From positions 19,344,098-19,408,097 of the forward strand of contig NC_063439.1 in NCBI RefSeq assembly GCF_020379485.1: 64,000 nucleotides of DNA, given 5' to 3'. Below the pieces are notes generated by a model that saw only the letters and a list, made by a program, of their open reading frames with translations, was not told the DNA's origin and did not search any database. Below, in pieces: positions 22,701 to 35,452 of the stretch. Position numbers and translations under genes: made by a program. This DNA comes from Brassica napus (lineage: Eukaryota > Streptophyta > Magnoliopsida > Brassicales > Brassicaceae). Each line of letters starts with the position of its first letter. Position 1 is the first letter of the stretch.

Positions 22701-23903
22701 GAGGTATATGTGTCTCAACCTGATGGATTCAAAACAAAGGGGAGCGAAGATAAAGTTTACAAGCTTCATAAAGCTCTTTATGGTCTGAAACAAGCTCCAA
22801 GAGCTTGGAACATCAAGTTGAAATCTATTCTTAAGGAGTTAAACTTCAGTAAATGTTCAAAGGAGCCTTCTCTCTTTAAGAAAATGACGCATGGGAGAGA
22901 TCTGTTAGTTGCTGTTTATGTTGACGATCTTTTGGTGACTGGGTCATGTGTGGAGATCATACGAGAGTTTAAGGCAGAGATGGCGGAGAAGTTTGAGATG
23001 ACTGATCTTGGAAGGCTTACCTACTATCTAGGGATTGAAGTATTCCAGTCCGAGCTTGGTATTGTGTTAAAACAAGAAAGGTATGCGCTTAAGATACTAG
23101 AAGAAGCAGGAATGAGTGAGTGTAATGCAGTCCAAATACCGATGGACTCAGGCGTGAAACTATCCAAGGCAGAGGAAGAAGAAGACGTCAATGAAACAGA
23201 GTTCAGAAAGAACATTGGGTGTCTCAGGTACTTGATTCATACACATCCTGATATTGCCTACAGCGTAGGAGTTCTGAGCAGATATATGCATAATCCCAAG
23301 GTCTCACACGCAGTGGCGTTAAAGCAAGTGCTTAGGTATGTTCAAGGGAGTTGCTCTCACGGTTTGTTCTATAAAAAAGAGAACAAGAAAGGCCTTGTAG
23401 GATACAGTGATAGTAGCTACAATGTGGATCCTAATGATGGAAGAAGCACAACCGGCTTTATCTTCTACTTCAATGAGTGCCCTGTGTCTTGTTGTTCGAT
23501 GAAACAGGAAATTGTGGCTCTATCTTCTTGTGAGGCTGAGTTCATGGCAGCGACGGAGACGACTAAGCAAGCTATATGGCTTCAGGAGCTTCTAGGCGAG
23601 ATTGTGGTTGAACCTAGCAAAGCAATGATACTGATCGACAACAAGTCTGCTATTGCCTTAACTAAGAATCCAGTATTTCATGGTAGGAGCAAGCATATTC
23701 ACAAACGGTTTCATTTTATTAGAGAATGTGTTGAAGATGGACTGGTGGCCGTGAAACATGTAGCTGGTACGGAGCAGAAGGCTGATATTTTGACTAAGGC
23801 ACTTGGAAGATGTAAGTTCAAAGAGATGAGAGACTTCATTGGTGTTCAAGAAGTGAAGGAAGAAGACATCAAGTTTAAGGGGGAGAATGTTGACCTAACT
23901 TAA
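19794..23903 (+). pseudogene. Copia gag-pol polyprotein with two premature stops
   Basis: A single frame runs from ATG 19794 to 23903, inside the 3' LTR, but is interrupted by TGA at 20055-20057 and at 20613-20615. The first replaces an expected Trp codon in AKEV-W-DAIKA. The second replaces the Gly of the nucleocapsid zinc knuckle CFRCDKT-G-HYVYDC. Downstream, 1,086 residues are open: protease DNGASNHMTG, LWHARLGHVG, integrase HGDLCGP...DDHSRY with the conserved acidic residues, reverse transcriptase YVDDLLVTG, and RNase H ending in AEFMAATETTKQAIWLQEL. Gag cannot be made whole from this copy, so it is non-autonomous. It could still be mobilised by related elements because its ends are intact. 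Confidence 0.9.
23877..23887 (+). promoter_or_regulatory. Copia polypurine tract
   Basis: AAGGGGGAGAA lies immediately before the 3' LTR. It is the plus-strand DNA primer site expected at this position. Confidence 0.85.
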
Positions 23904-24159
23904 GCTTGAAGTTATCTTGTTGTTATCCTAATGAGTTTAGGATTTGAATATCTTGAGTTGTAGTTATCTAGTTAAGTTTATCCTAATGAGTTTAGGAAAC
24001 TATGAGTTAGTATATAAGAAGCTATCATGATGTGATAGAGCTTAACGTGTGTTTGAGAGCTTTTAGTTTTTGAGACTTTCTAAAAGTAATAAAAGAGTTC
24101 TTGAGTTTGAAATTATTAACTGTGATTGTTGAGCTACGATCACATCTTTGGTTTCAATA
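23888..24159 (+). repeat. 3' LTR of Copia element
   Basis: The same 272 bases as the 5' LTR except five transitions, at positions equivalent to TGTTGAT/C, AGCTATT/C, AAGGC versus AAAGT (two changes) and TTTGAG/A. Confidence 0.9.
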
Positions 24160-25953
24160 TAGTAATCGGAAGAAATACATAAATAATGTTTTTTACTTGA
24201 TTGGTTAATAGAATAACGAGGAGTAAACAATTTGTTCACCTTAATATTTTACTCTAAAGGTGCTTCTCAGTCATAATATTGTTGCTATATTCAGATTCCT
24301 GGTAAAAGCAAGTAAATTTTGTACAATAACAATAATAATAAAAAATGATATATAAGGGCACCGACAGTTTGTATGAGATCATGTGGCACGAAGGCTTGGA
24401 GAAGACAGTACACAGTATTCAAACAATCATGAAAACGACATTTGATGTGTAGTAACCTAATAAAGTTCCTCTTTCTACATTGTATAATATATTTATGTTT
24501 ATTGTGCAACATTATAATATATAGTTTTTATAATCTTTATTTCTCCCGGCTATCAACAAGTCAATAAATACTGAATTCATAAAAGCCAAATATTGCCTTC
24601 TAGATATGTTATATAAACCACGAACTATTTGTCGGCAAATGTATACATATATAGACATAATTCATGGGCATATATTTCTGGTATGATACGATAGTGTCAA
24701 TAATTTCACATTTTCTCTGGGAGAAAAAGTGAAAATAAATTTTATCAATATGGCGACTGGGGTTGAGATTTATAGTAAACAAGTAAATAACTAAATACTA
24801 AAAACCATAACAAGTTAGTATTAGCAGGACGAAATAACAAACAAAAATAAATTACCAAACAAATCTTTGGAAGGACGAAGATAAAAGTGAAAGCAATGCA
24901 GTCGAACAAATAATAAAGTAAAAAAACATGAAACGGCCCGTGCACAAAACGGTAGTTACATAATCTCTAAACATGGAGTATGTTTATCACTTATCAGCAT
25001 TAACACGCATAATTAGAACCAAGAAATAAAAAGAAAAGAGCTAGAAAATAGGATCTTGGACACGATGCGTACAGAGTGTTTTATGTCTGGGTCAGTAAAT
25101 AAATGGGTGCCACCTAGCTATATATCTGTTTCTCAACATTTTTGAAGTCTCTTTACAAATAAGAGCAATTTATTACATAATAGAAGACAATACGTTGATT
25201 TTATTTTTTAAAAATTCAGATGAAATTTCACCATAAATTATTATCTTGCACATGCTGCTGTGAATAAAGTGACTCTACACAGACAAATAATTAAAAGAAA
25301 AAAATTCTATCACAATAATAATATAATTGGGTAGAATAATGGAGGTTAAATGCACATAACCAGATTTAATTTGTAGAAAGAAAAAAGACAAAAGTACAAA
25401 AATGTGTAGTTGGGGTCTTGTTAACACAAGAAGAGCAACAAGTGGAATGGAGGACAGAGAGAGCACACATGTCTAATGGGTCCACACAACAATATAATAA
25501 TCTCACCATTTAACTAATCACTCTCTCTCTATCACTAATTTTCTTCTCTGTTACGCGTTTGTAAAAGATTTTGGGCCTGCCCCTTTATCATCTTCCGCCT
25601 CTCTCTCATTGACTCTCTCTCTCTCTCTCTCTGGAATCATCCTATATTTCTGTGAATGTGCACTTTCGGAGAAGAAGAGGAGGAGAGAGGAAACAAATAA
25701 AAGGGCTGTGGCTTGCAGCTAAATCAATTACCATCACCATTCACCACACACACACACCTATTCCCTTTCTATTTCCTTCCATTATTTTGTAATCTTTTTT
25801 AGATATTTTTATTTCTTCTTTTAATTTGGAGACAAGTAACCTCTGTTACATACAGATCTGAGAAATCGAGCTCTGCTTAATTTACCACCTCCTTTCAACC
25901 GATCTGTGAGAAGAATCCATCCAAAGATCGCAGCGACAGTGTAACCCGACGAA
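24160..25953 (+). other. CESA6 upstream region and 5' UTR
   Basis: No gene is seen in the 1.4 kb after the Copia element. The last 350 bases before the CESA6 start codon are pyrimidine-rich with CT and CA repeats and probably contain the transcription start and leader. The exact start cannot be placed by eye. Confidence 0.5.
25611..25632. repeat. (CT)n tract in CESA6 leader/promoter
   Basis: Eleven CT units about 320 bases before the CESA6 start codon. CT/GA tracts near plant promoters can bind BBR/BPC-type factors; this is an inference. Confidence 0.85.
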
Positions 25954-28900
25954 ATGAATACCGGTGGTCGGTTAGTCGCCGGTTCACACAACAGGAACGA
26001 GTTTGTTCTGATTAATGCCGACGAGAGTGCCCGAGTAAGAACAGATCTCTCCTTTACTTTGGATCTGGGTTTCTCTGTTTCTGTGCTTAAAGTCTTTTCC
26101 TTTTTCTCTCTTCTGGATCTGTGTTTCACCTTTACAAATTTCAATTTAGTTTTAGGGTTCCTTCTGCACATTGAATGTGTCGGTGGGAAGTACCGACACA
26201 AAGTGCAATCATGAATCTGAGATCCAATCTATGTTTCTTTTGATTTGATTGGTGCAGATAAGATCAGTGCAGGAGCTGAGTGGGCAGACGTGTAAAATCT
26301 GCAGAGACGAGATCGAATTGACCGTCGATGGAGAGCCTTTCGTGGCGTGTAACGAGTGTGCATTCCCTGTTTGCAGACCTTGCTATGAGTATGAGAGGCG
26401 TGAAGGCAATCAAGCTTGCCCTCAGTGCAAAACCCGTTACAAACGGATCAAAGGTTTTTTTTTTTATTCTTTAGACTTATCTTGAATATATGCTTTTAGA
26501 GAGTTTACTGATTTGTTGTTGTTGTTGTTGTTTGATAGGAAGTCCAAGGGTTGAAAATGATGAAGAGGAAGATGACATTGATGATTTAGACAATGAGTTT
26601 GAGTACGAGAACGGTGGGGTTGGTTTTGATCAGGTCTCTGAAGGCATGTCTGTCTCTCGTCGCCACTCTGGTTTCCCACAGTCTGATTTGGATTCAGCTC
26701 CTCCTGGCTCTCAGATTCCGTTGCTGACTTATGGCGACGAGGTAATTAGTCTCCTTCATTGCTCACACATCTTCAGTAACTTCATCTACTGGCTCTCTCA
26801 CATTTTGGCTTTTTGTTAATCAATCACAGGACATTGAGATTTCTTCTGACAGACATGCTCTCATTGTTCCTCCTTCAATTGGTGGTCATAGCAATAAAAG
26901 TCATCCAGCTTCCCTCTCTGACCCAACCATTGCTGGTACTTTACTTAATGAGTAAAAATGTGTTTGTCTATGGTTTTCATTTGCTTTGTGTAATTGCAGC
27001 ACATCCAAGACCTATGGTTCCTCAGAAAGATCTTGCAGTTTACGGTTACGGAAGTGTGGCTTGGAAAGATAGGATGGAGGACTGGAAAAAGAAGCAGAAT
27101 GAGAAACTCCAAGTGGTTAGACATGAAGGAGATCCTGATTTTGAAGATGGTGATGATATCCCAATGTAAAGACACAACACACACAACTCTTTTCCTTTTA
27201 TGTCTCTGTGATATTTATGAAAGCATTTTTGTTGTTGTATTTTATAGGATGGATGAGGGAAGGCAGCCATTGTCTAGGAAGATACCAATCAAATCAAGCA
27301 AGATAAATCCATACCGGATGTTAATCGTTCTACGTCTTGTGATTCTTGGTCTCTTCTTTCACTACCGTATTCTTCACCCTGTCAAGGATGCTTACGCACT
27401 CTGGCTTATCTCCGTCATCTGTGAGATATGGTTTGCTGTTTCATGGGTTCTTGATCAGTTCCCTAAGTGGTACCCTATCGAGCGAGAAACATACTTGGAC
27501 AGACTTTCACTAAGGTAACTTGAATCACTTGGAAAACATTAAGACTTTTTTTTGGGAATTATATAATTTTCAACCTTGTTTTCTGTTTTGCAGATATGAG
27601 AAAGAAGGCAAACCATCAGAGCTTTCAGCTGTGGATGTATTTGTCAGTACAGTGGATCCTTTGAAAGAGCCTCCGCTTATTACAGCGAACACTGTCTTGT
27701 CTATTCTTGCGGTTGACTATCCAGTTGATAGGGTTGCTTGTTATGTGTCTGATGATGGTGCTGCCATGCTTACTTTCGAAGCTCTCTCAGAGACTGCTGA
27801 GTTCGCGAGGAAATGGGTTCCTTTCTGTAAGAAGTACTGTATCGAGCCGCGTGCTCCTGAATGGTACTTCTGCCATAAGATGGACTACTTGAAGAATAAA
27901 GTCCATCCCGCTTTTGTCAGGGAACGCCGAGCCATGAAGGTTACTTACTTCTTTTCTTAGTATCAGTCTTTTGTTATATTAGAGGATAATGATGGCTTTG
28001 GATATTGATTTGGAAGATTGTGTGTGTTTTGACAGAGAGATTATGAAGAATTCAAAGTAAAGATCAATGCTTTAGTAGCGACGGCACAGAAAGTGCCTGA
28101 GGAAGGTTGGACTATGCAAGATGGTACACCTTGGCCTGGTAATAGTGTAAGAGATCATCCCGGCATGATTCAGGTCAGTTTCATTTCATCATATGCTGCT
28201 TTTAATAGATGATGTTTTAAAACATAGATTAAGAAAATATTTAGTTCCTTACATTTTCTGAAAAAAACATCAGTAACTATTCAACTAACTACAGTTTGAC
28301 CAAGAGTAAAATAGACTGCTAATATCATTGGTCATATAACATATATTGTTAATAAATTTTACATTGAAAATTGAAAACATAATCTAATTTGGAACCAAGA
28401 AAATTCTCTAAAACATCTAGTATTTAAAAACAGAGGGAGTATGTAATATGCTTCATATGTTAACTTTATTGGTTTTCTCTTGTAATAGGTGTTCCTTGGA
28501 AGTGATGGTGTTCGTGATGTTGAAAACAACGAGTTGCCTCGGTTGGTTTATGTCTCTCGTGAGAAGAGACCTGGATTTGATCATCATAAGAAGGCTGGAG
28601 CTATGAATTCACTGGTAAATATCAGCTCTTAAAACCTTCTCTTTGTAAATTCATTTCAACTGGTTATTGACTCTTTTGACTCATCTACAGATACGTGTCT
28701 CGGGGGTTCTATCAAACGCTCCGTATCTTCTGAACGTCGACTGTGATCACTACATCAACAATAGCAAAGCTCTTAGAGAAGCAATGTGTTTCATGATGGA
28801 TCCTCAGTCAGGAAAGAAAATCTGTTACGTTCAGTTCCCTCAAAGATTCGATGGGATTGATAGGCACGATCGATACTCAAATCGCAATGTTGTCTTCTTT

Positions 28901-30882
28901 GATGTAAGTAGTGCATACATCCACCAGTCTTCTTGAACATTCATGTTACATTTTTTTCCAACTAATAATTAAATCTTTATGGTTTACAGATCAATATGAA
29001 GGGTTTGGATGGGTTACAAGGGCCTATATACGTTGGGACAGGTTGTGTTTTCAGGAGGCAAGCGCTTTACGGGTTTGATGCACCAAAGAAGAAGAAGGCT
29101 CCGCGTAAGACATGCAACTGCTGGCCAAAATGGTGTTTCATGTGCTGTGGTTCAAGGAAGAACCGTCAAGCAAAGAAGGTGGCTGCGGATAAGAAGAAGA
29201 AGAATAGGGAAGCGTCTAAGCAGATCCACGCTCTAGAGAATATTGAAGAGGGTAGCGTCACTAAAGGTACATTGCAATTCCATGTGTGTATAATAACTTC
29301 GTTCTTTGGTGTCAGAAACGTTTGCTAAAAAAATGCTTTTTTTTTTAGGCTCTAATGTAGAACAATCAACGGAGGCGATGCAGCTGAAGTTGGAGAAGAA
29401 GTTTGGTCAGTCTCCTGTGTTTGTTGCGTCTGCTCGTATGCAGAACGGTGGGATGGCTAGAAACGCAAGCCCTGCTTGTCTGCTTAAAGAAGCTATCCAA
29501 GTCATTAGTTGCGGATATGAGGATAAAACTGAATGGGGAAAAGAGGTACCAACTGCTTACTTTCTTTACGTTTCTACATATTTTCTTTTAGGTGTGCTCA
29601 GTTTATATAAACTTGGTACCATGTTAGAACCATATCTATATTTGTTTGGTTCGGTTTATATACTTTTGGTTTATTCAGTTTTATACCAAGCTGTATCCAT
29701 ATACTGCGGTTTTCAAAAAATAAATTCATTCGGTATATATACTATTAAATATAAACCACTTACTCTATTTCCTTGAGGATTTACGGGATTGAAGATTCCT
29801 ATTTTCTTGTGTGTGCAATAGATTCTTGATTTTGATGATAACCCTTTTGTACAAAAAAAACACAGATTGGGTGGATCTACGGTTCTGTTACTGAAGATAT
29901 TCTTACGGGTTTCAAGATGCATTCTCATGGTTGGAGGTCTGTGTACTGTACACCTAAGCTACCTGCTTTCAAAGGATCAGCTCCAATCAATCTTTCAGAC
30001 CGTCTTCATCAAGTTCTTAGATGGGCACTTGGTTCTGTTGAGATTTTCTTAAGCAGGCATTGTCCTATTTGGTATGGTTATGGAGGTGGTTTGAAATGGC
30101 TTGAGAGGTTGTCCTACATTAACTCCGTGGTTTACCCGTGGACCTCTCTTCCTCTCATCGTTTACTGTTCCCTCCCTGCCATCTGTCTTCTCACAGGAAA
30201 ATTCATCGTTCCTGAGGTATAAAACATTCATCTTCAGCTCTCACTTCTCAGATTATGAATCTTTATTACATGATTCTGAATTGGTTCTTTGTTTTTGCAG
30301 ATAAGCAACTATGCAAGTATCCTCTTCATGGCGCTCTTCTCGTCCATTGCCATAACGGGTATCCTCGAGATGCAATGGGGCAAAGTTGGGATCGATGACT
30401 GGTGGAGAAACGAACAGTTTTGGGTCATAGGAGGTGTCTCTGCGCATCTCTTTGCTCTCTTCCAAGGTCTTCTCAAGGTTCTTGCTGGTGTGGACACTAA
30501 CTTCACGGTCACGTCAAAGGCAGCTGATGACGGCGAGTTCTCAGACCTTTACCTCTTCAAATGGACTTCACTTCTCATCCCTCCAACGACTCTTCTCATC
30601 ATAAACATGATTGGAATCGTAGTTGGAATCTCTGACGCTATAAGCAATGGATATGACTCATGGGGACCGCTTTTCGGAAGGTTGTTCTTTGCACTTTGGG
30701 TGGTGATTCATCTTTACCCTTTCCTTAAAGGTTTGCTTGGGAAACAAGATAGGATGCCGACCATTATTATCGTCTGGTCCATCCTCATTGCTTCTATTCT
30801 TACACTTCTTTGGGTTAGAGTTAATCCGTTTGTGGCGAAAGGTGGTCCTGTTCTTGAGATCTGCGGTTTGGACTGCTTGTGA
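25954..30882 (+). CDS. CESA6: Cellulose synthase catalytic subunit CESA6 (14 exons)
   Basis: Exons are 25954-26034, 26258-26453, 26539-26741, 26830-26935, 27000-27165, 27248-27514, 27594-27939, 28036-28173, 28489-28614, 28691-28903, 28990-29266, 29349-29545, 29866-30216 and 30301-30882. They join to 1,082 residues (family about 1,084). The N-terminal RING-type zinc finger ([10 protein letters not shown]...CPQC) is followed by an acidic linker, two transmembrane helices, and the catalytic loop with [19 protein letters not shown] and QVLRW (the D,D,D,QxxRW set). The C-terminal helices end in [20 protein letters not shown]. It makes beta-1,4-glucan at the plasma membrane, in the primary-wall complex with CESA1 and CESA3. 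The linker (DFDQVSEG-type, [14 protein letters not shown]) and the CESA5-like body mark it as CESA6 rather than CESA2/9. The flanking genes agree. No disruption was found. Confidence 0.97.
28243..28441. repeat. Possible decayed MITE in CESA6 intron 8
   Basis: One end reads AAACAGAGGGAGTA, the common plant MITE terminus (TACTCCCTC on the other strand). The opposite end is only weakly inverted (TTAGTTCCTTAC). The intron is the second largest of the gene, consistent with an old insertion. Confidence 0.3.
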
Positions 30883-31531
30883 TTGGATCGGTTGGTGAAA
30901 AAGGTTTGGTTCCCACGGTTCAAGAGATGGTTATATACCTCTCTCAAGACTCCTTCACTGTGTTCATTAGATGTTGAAAAGGAAAAAAAGGTCTACTTTT
31001 TGCAAGAATGTGTTGTAGATATAGATGAAGAAGAAGAAAGAAGGTTGTTGTCTATTTGTTTTGTTCTTTGGTTGTGAGATGAAAAAGATTTGTTTTCAAA
31101 TTATTCTTTAATTGAATGTTTATGTTCTCTTTTGAATATTACATAAGAGGTGTTTCAGTCTGTAATCTTTTTACGTAAAGAACTATTTATTTTCATTTAA
31201 AGAAAATAACAAAAGTGTGTTCCTCTGTTATCTATTGAAAAATGAATTTCGTAATGCTGTTCTTGTGTTATTGTTCAATCTCCTGCAAAGCTGTTCTTGT
31301 GTTTTGTGCTATGCTTATGATGATGATACAAGATCATATTTGCTCGGGTATTTGGGCTGTAGTGGCCCATTGAAGTATCATATTAGCCCAATACGGGCTC
31401 TATCGACATATGGCTTTTGTGCGTGTGTTCGCTAATGGTTAACAAGTGCGATTGTGCTTTTATTTCTGCGAGGTGCAAAACTGAGAATTAGTTAAGTTAG
31501 TTGCATATGACAAGAACAATTTTTCCAGAGA
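30883..31531 (+). other. CESA6 3' UTR and downstream flank
   Basis: The sequence after the stop holds AATAAA-like and T-rich signals around 31100-31200, which probably include the poly(A) site. No other gene was recognised. Confidence 0.5.
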
Positions 31532-31574
31532 TCTATCTATATATAATGAAATGTTAGCTTCTCTTAGTTGCAGT

Positions 31575-31640
31575 TAAGGGTAATTGAACCCATCACCTCT
31601 AACACTGGTAATTTCTCTTAGAACCACTAGGCTAAAGTCA
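31575..31640 (-). other. tRNA-like (SINE-type) A/B box segment
   Basis: On the minus strand, TTTAGCCTAGTGGTTC (A-box-like) is followed by GGGTTCAATTACC (B-box-like) about 35 bases later. It does not fold into a convincing tRNA. It is probably the head of a SINE or a sequence carried by the surrounding Helitron. Confidence 0.4.
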
Positions 31641-31886
31641 CTTTTTATAAATATGTGGCCGCGAAAAATACTTATTATCGTATCAGCTAGAAGCCTATAC
31701 TTCTTCTGCTTGTGACCAGGACCGACACTAAACTGACGTCAAGATGAAGATCGTGAAGTTAAAAACTTTGCTCCAAACAATTTTGCAATGTTTCCAACCT
31801 TTATAACTTGATGCATATAATATATATCAAAATACATTTGTTGTACACGCTTTTATTAGTTTTGCTTTTAAAAAAGGTATTTACAG

Positions 31887-32204
31887 TTAGGGCATCTCCA
31901 ATGCAACACTAAAATTTACTCTATATTTCACTCTAAAATAGAGTAACTTTATTATAGAGTTGAATTTGCTCTAATGGTTCACTCTATAATAGAGTTACTC
32001 TATAATAGAGTGAAATATAGAGTAATCTTATTTTTTCACTCTATATTTGGAGTAAAAAAACAAGATTACTCTATATTCCACTCTATTATAGAGTAACTCT
32101 ATTATAAAGTAAACCATTGGAGCAAATCCAACTCTATAATAGAGTTACTCTATTTTAGAGTGAAATATAGAATAAATTTTAGTGTAGCATTGTAGATGGT
32201 CTTA
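31887..32204. mobile_element. MITE, PIF/Harbinger-like, forming one long hairpin
   Basis: The body is 31890-32201, flanked by TTA on both sides (31887-31889 and 32202-32204). The two arms are inverted repeats along almost the whole length: one end reads GGGCATCTCCAATGCAACAC and the other, reversed, GACCATCTACAATGCTACAC. Both continue through ACTCTATATTTCACTCTA. The centre is near 32045. A transcript would fold into a nearly perfect hairpin of about 150 bp. Confidence 0.85.
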
Positions 32205-32743
32205 TAAATGTTTTGTGCCAGTGAAGTAATGGTTGAAAAATCTTTATACATATGTCATTTTAAAATAACACTCAACTTCTATATATAGTCAATACATATG
32301 TCTATGTTATATTCTAAACTAAATATTTTCTCTTTTAAAAATATAGAAAATAATTTTTTTAGTCTACAAGTAAATGTTGTAGAGCAAGTGTACATTATAC
32401 AAAATAATATATATTTAAAATCCATACATAAAAACATAAAAGTTGTTATATGCCTCTTTCTGACACATGCACACTCCACTATGAATAAGAATTAAAAAAA
32501 AAGTATTGTCATCAAACTTTATCACAAATCCACATTTGTACATCTATAATTATGAGTTGGACAATTAGTTAATTTGATACAATACCAAAGTAAGAATAAT
32601 CGAAAAACAACTATACCACTGTATACTAATAAGTAAAACATAACAGATAACCAAATTCTTGAATCTTAAAACAAATTTCAACTCGAGCATTTAGTGAATA
32701 TCAAATTAATTAATATCCCGTCCGTAGGGCGGGCCGACCCTAG

Positions 32744-34805
32744 TATTATATAAAAACGTGATTTGTTCTGTCACATCTCAACAAAAATGCTTGTGTGTAT
32801 GTATGTCTAGTGTGTGTCACGTCTACTGTTACTTAGGGTGCTGAAATTAAAATGTGCGTTGTACTTATACGTAAGTCACACGGAAACATATAAGGATTTC
32901 ATGATTGTTACTCTCAGATACTACTATTCGTGATTTGATTTTCAATTTGACTGTAGACTCGTGTTTGAATAAAATAAAATAAAAATAGTGGTTGACTTGT
33001 GGTGTTGTGTGTATTGACTTTTTCTTATTTTTGGCAAAATCAGAATTTGAACCGTTTTATTGGATCTTACGCTTGAGGGATAATTTTTCCGTCATACTGC
33101 AATTTTTTTATTAACATTTTTTTAGGGTTTATTTGTGTACTAACCATTAAAAAGGGGAAATTGATTTTCTAGAGAGAATGAAGAGAGAATTAGAGAGAGA
33201 GTATGTTTTTGGTTATTTACAAATTTGAGTTTTTTTTGAAGTTGTAGGAGCAAATTTCTCTTCTTTTTATTAATTCGCATAATTATGTCTTTTATGAGAT
33301 TTGAAACCTAGATCTGCTGATAGAGAAGCATTTAGTTCAATGTAGGATTTATGAGTCGATGGCGAGATGCAAATAAGAGATGACAGCAACTTCTTTCAAT
33401 ATACTTAATCTTTTAAAATTTGGGAGGCATTTATTTGTCGAACACGATATACTTAAAGGTCTTTAATGTAATGAATCTCTTAGTAGTACCCATGAAAAAC
33501 ATTGGAATCTTTAGAGCTATAAGCTCAAAATAAGATAATATACAAACTTAAGGAGGGAAACACAGAAGTCCAAAGAAAAAAAAATACAATGGCTTCGATT
33601 TCGATTGGTAACCATCGTTTAATGGCCGAATCACGGAAAATATAGTTAAGTTGCAGAAAAAAATTAATAAACCTCGAAAAAATTAAAATTTGCGAAAAGA
33701 TGGAATACATATTAAATTGATCGTATATAGTATTCAATTTGTTGTAATAATAAACAAGTATCAATAATTAAACTAGTTATTGCAAAATGTGAAAATAACT
33801 AAAATTTATTTAAAAATATTTTAATTCTTATTATAAATATCTAACTTATCTTTCAATACATTTTAATAATATATTGACCTGTAATAATATACAAATTATA
33901 TTATAATTTTATTTACGATATAACTATTTATCATTAAAAAAATTATTGCTATGTATTTTAAAATTTAAGTTAGTATTAGCATATAATTTATTAATATGAA
34001 AGTGTTGATTTTGTAAATTTTCTGTCATAATCTATTAAAACTCTCTTTTTGATTTAATGGAATCTCTTTTAGTATTTTTGTCAGCAGATACGTTTCATTC
34101 CACAATATTTTGTTGATTGGTAAAATACTTGCGGAATCGAAACAAAAGCTAAAAACAAAAGACCAAATGAAACGCAAGTTTTATTTAACAAAGTAAAAAC
34201 GTTCGTTCATAAGATATGTTTTTATGCTGAAAGTTTTATCACAGGAACATCTAACTAAAGCCTTTTTCCATTAAAGAAAGAAAAAAAAAAATTTAAGTAG
34301 CACTCACAGTTTTTAATTTTGTTATTCTTTCTTTTGGCATTGACAAGTAATCTAAAACCTCGATTCCAGTTTAGTCAGATAGTAGGTTAAGTTTCCGTTG
34401 CTGTAAAGAATTAGGTAGATGACCACTTGTCCAGAATATCTACAGAAAATAATAATTTTCAAAAATCTTGGGCTTTCTTTAAGAAATGTAGTCGTCTAGA
34501 TTAACATGTATTTGACATATAACTGTTACATACTTTGACCGCTATCATGATTAATAATAATCTATAGTCATAACGGACACAGGAAATGTTCGATTCAACA
34601 GAATCTATTAAAATATGACTGAATAGAAGGTTGAATACTTATAAGTTGTCTTATTTTCCACCTTAAATTCATTTTTTATATTAATAACAAATTTGATTAA
34701 TCAAACTATAGCAAAGTTTACCAATGTCACCGTATCTTTTATTTTATTTTTAAACTAAAGTTGCCAAAAACATTATGCACATAATTAATATTACAGTTAA
34801 CTAGA
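32744..34805. other. AT-rich spacer
   Basis: No gene recognised. The few short open frames have no known motif. Confidence 0.5.
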
Positions 34806-35051
34806 TTAAACCATCTTCAACCTCATTCCATATTTTATTTTAAAATAGAATTTAGAAATCTTCACTCCGTAATGGAGTAAACATGGATTTACTTTATAAA
34901 TATAATAATCATTTGCTTTTTTGTCATTACTCTAGTTTTTATTCCAAAATAGAATAAGGTTGAAGCAAATTCAAATCCATTATAGAGTTATTTCATTATA
35001 AAATTACTCTATTTTAGAAAAAAATAGAATTTTATATTGGAGACGTTGTTA
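34806..35051. mobile_element. Decayed MITE related to the 31.9 kb copy
   Basis: The body 34809-35048 is flanked by TTA. Its ends are AACCATCTTCAACC and (reversed) CAACGTCTCCAATA. It contains degraded copies of the ATAGAGTAA-type internal units of the hairpin MITE, including an inverted CACTCCGTAATGGAGTA core. Confidence 0.55.
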
Positions 35052-35452
35052 TCTACCATTGAATACCAGAATATTTTGGAAAATTTACTGATGTCTCGTC
35101 ATTAAAAATTCAAGAGATTATTTTTTTCCAAGAGATTATAAATTGATTTATCTAATATGGCAAATTATCAAATACTTGTTTAAATTTTACGTAAAACTAT
35201 ATTTATGAGTATGCAATAAACTTTATTTGAACGACACAAAAAAAAAAGCTGAGGCTCATATATGTATAGAATGCGATATCTAATCCCATAGGCCATAGTA
35301 TACTTTAATTTTCAGTGGTTCTTTGAAAGAATCATAAGTATGAACCATTGCATACAGGTCATTAAATGACTTTATCAAGTTTTAATTTTATGAACATTAG
35401 AGAATGTTTACATGTTTAATGAGAACCCAGAACTTGAATTCTGCTTCACTCA

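Larger units (their letters stand above)
19466..24159 (+). mobile_element. Ty1/Copia LTR retrotransposon, complete but with stops
   Basis: A complete element with two 272-base LTRs, a tRNA-Met primer-binding site, a gag-pol region in Copia order (protease, integrase, reverse transcriptase, RNase H) and a polypurine tract. The LTRs differ at five positions, all transitions, about 1.8 percent. A rough clock would place insertion under one million years ago; this is an estimate using a commonly assumed plant rate. No matching 5-base TSD was found next to the LTRs. Confidence 0.95.
31532..32743 (+). mobile_element. Probable non-autonomous Helitron with nested MITE
   Basis: The 3' end is clear. 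A GC-rich hairpin CCCGTCC-GTA-GGGCGGG (32717-32733) is followed ten bases later by CTAG (32740-32743) and then T. The proposed 5' end, A followed by TCTATCTATATATAATG at 31532, fits Helitron rules but is less certain. A tRNA-like segment and a 312-base MITE lie inside. No coding sequence. Confidence 0.6.

Noticed and set aside
25954..30882. Possibility that the CESA gene is a CESA2-type copy placed at the CESA6 locus
   Set aside because: The linker, the body ([25 protein letters not shown]) and the end ICGLDCL group it with the CESA5/CESA6 pair. CESA2 and CESA9 share different signatures, so it agrees with the neighbouring genes.
32279..32495. Overlapping open frames on both strands
   Set aside because: AT-rich, no motif, inside the probable Helitron; judged to be chance.
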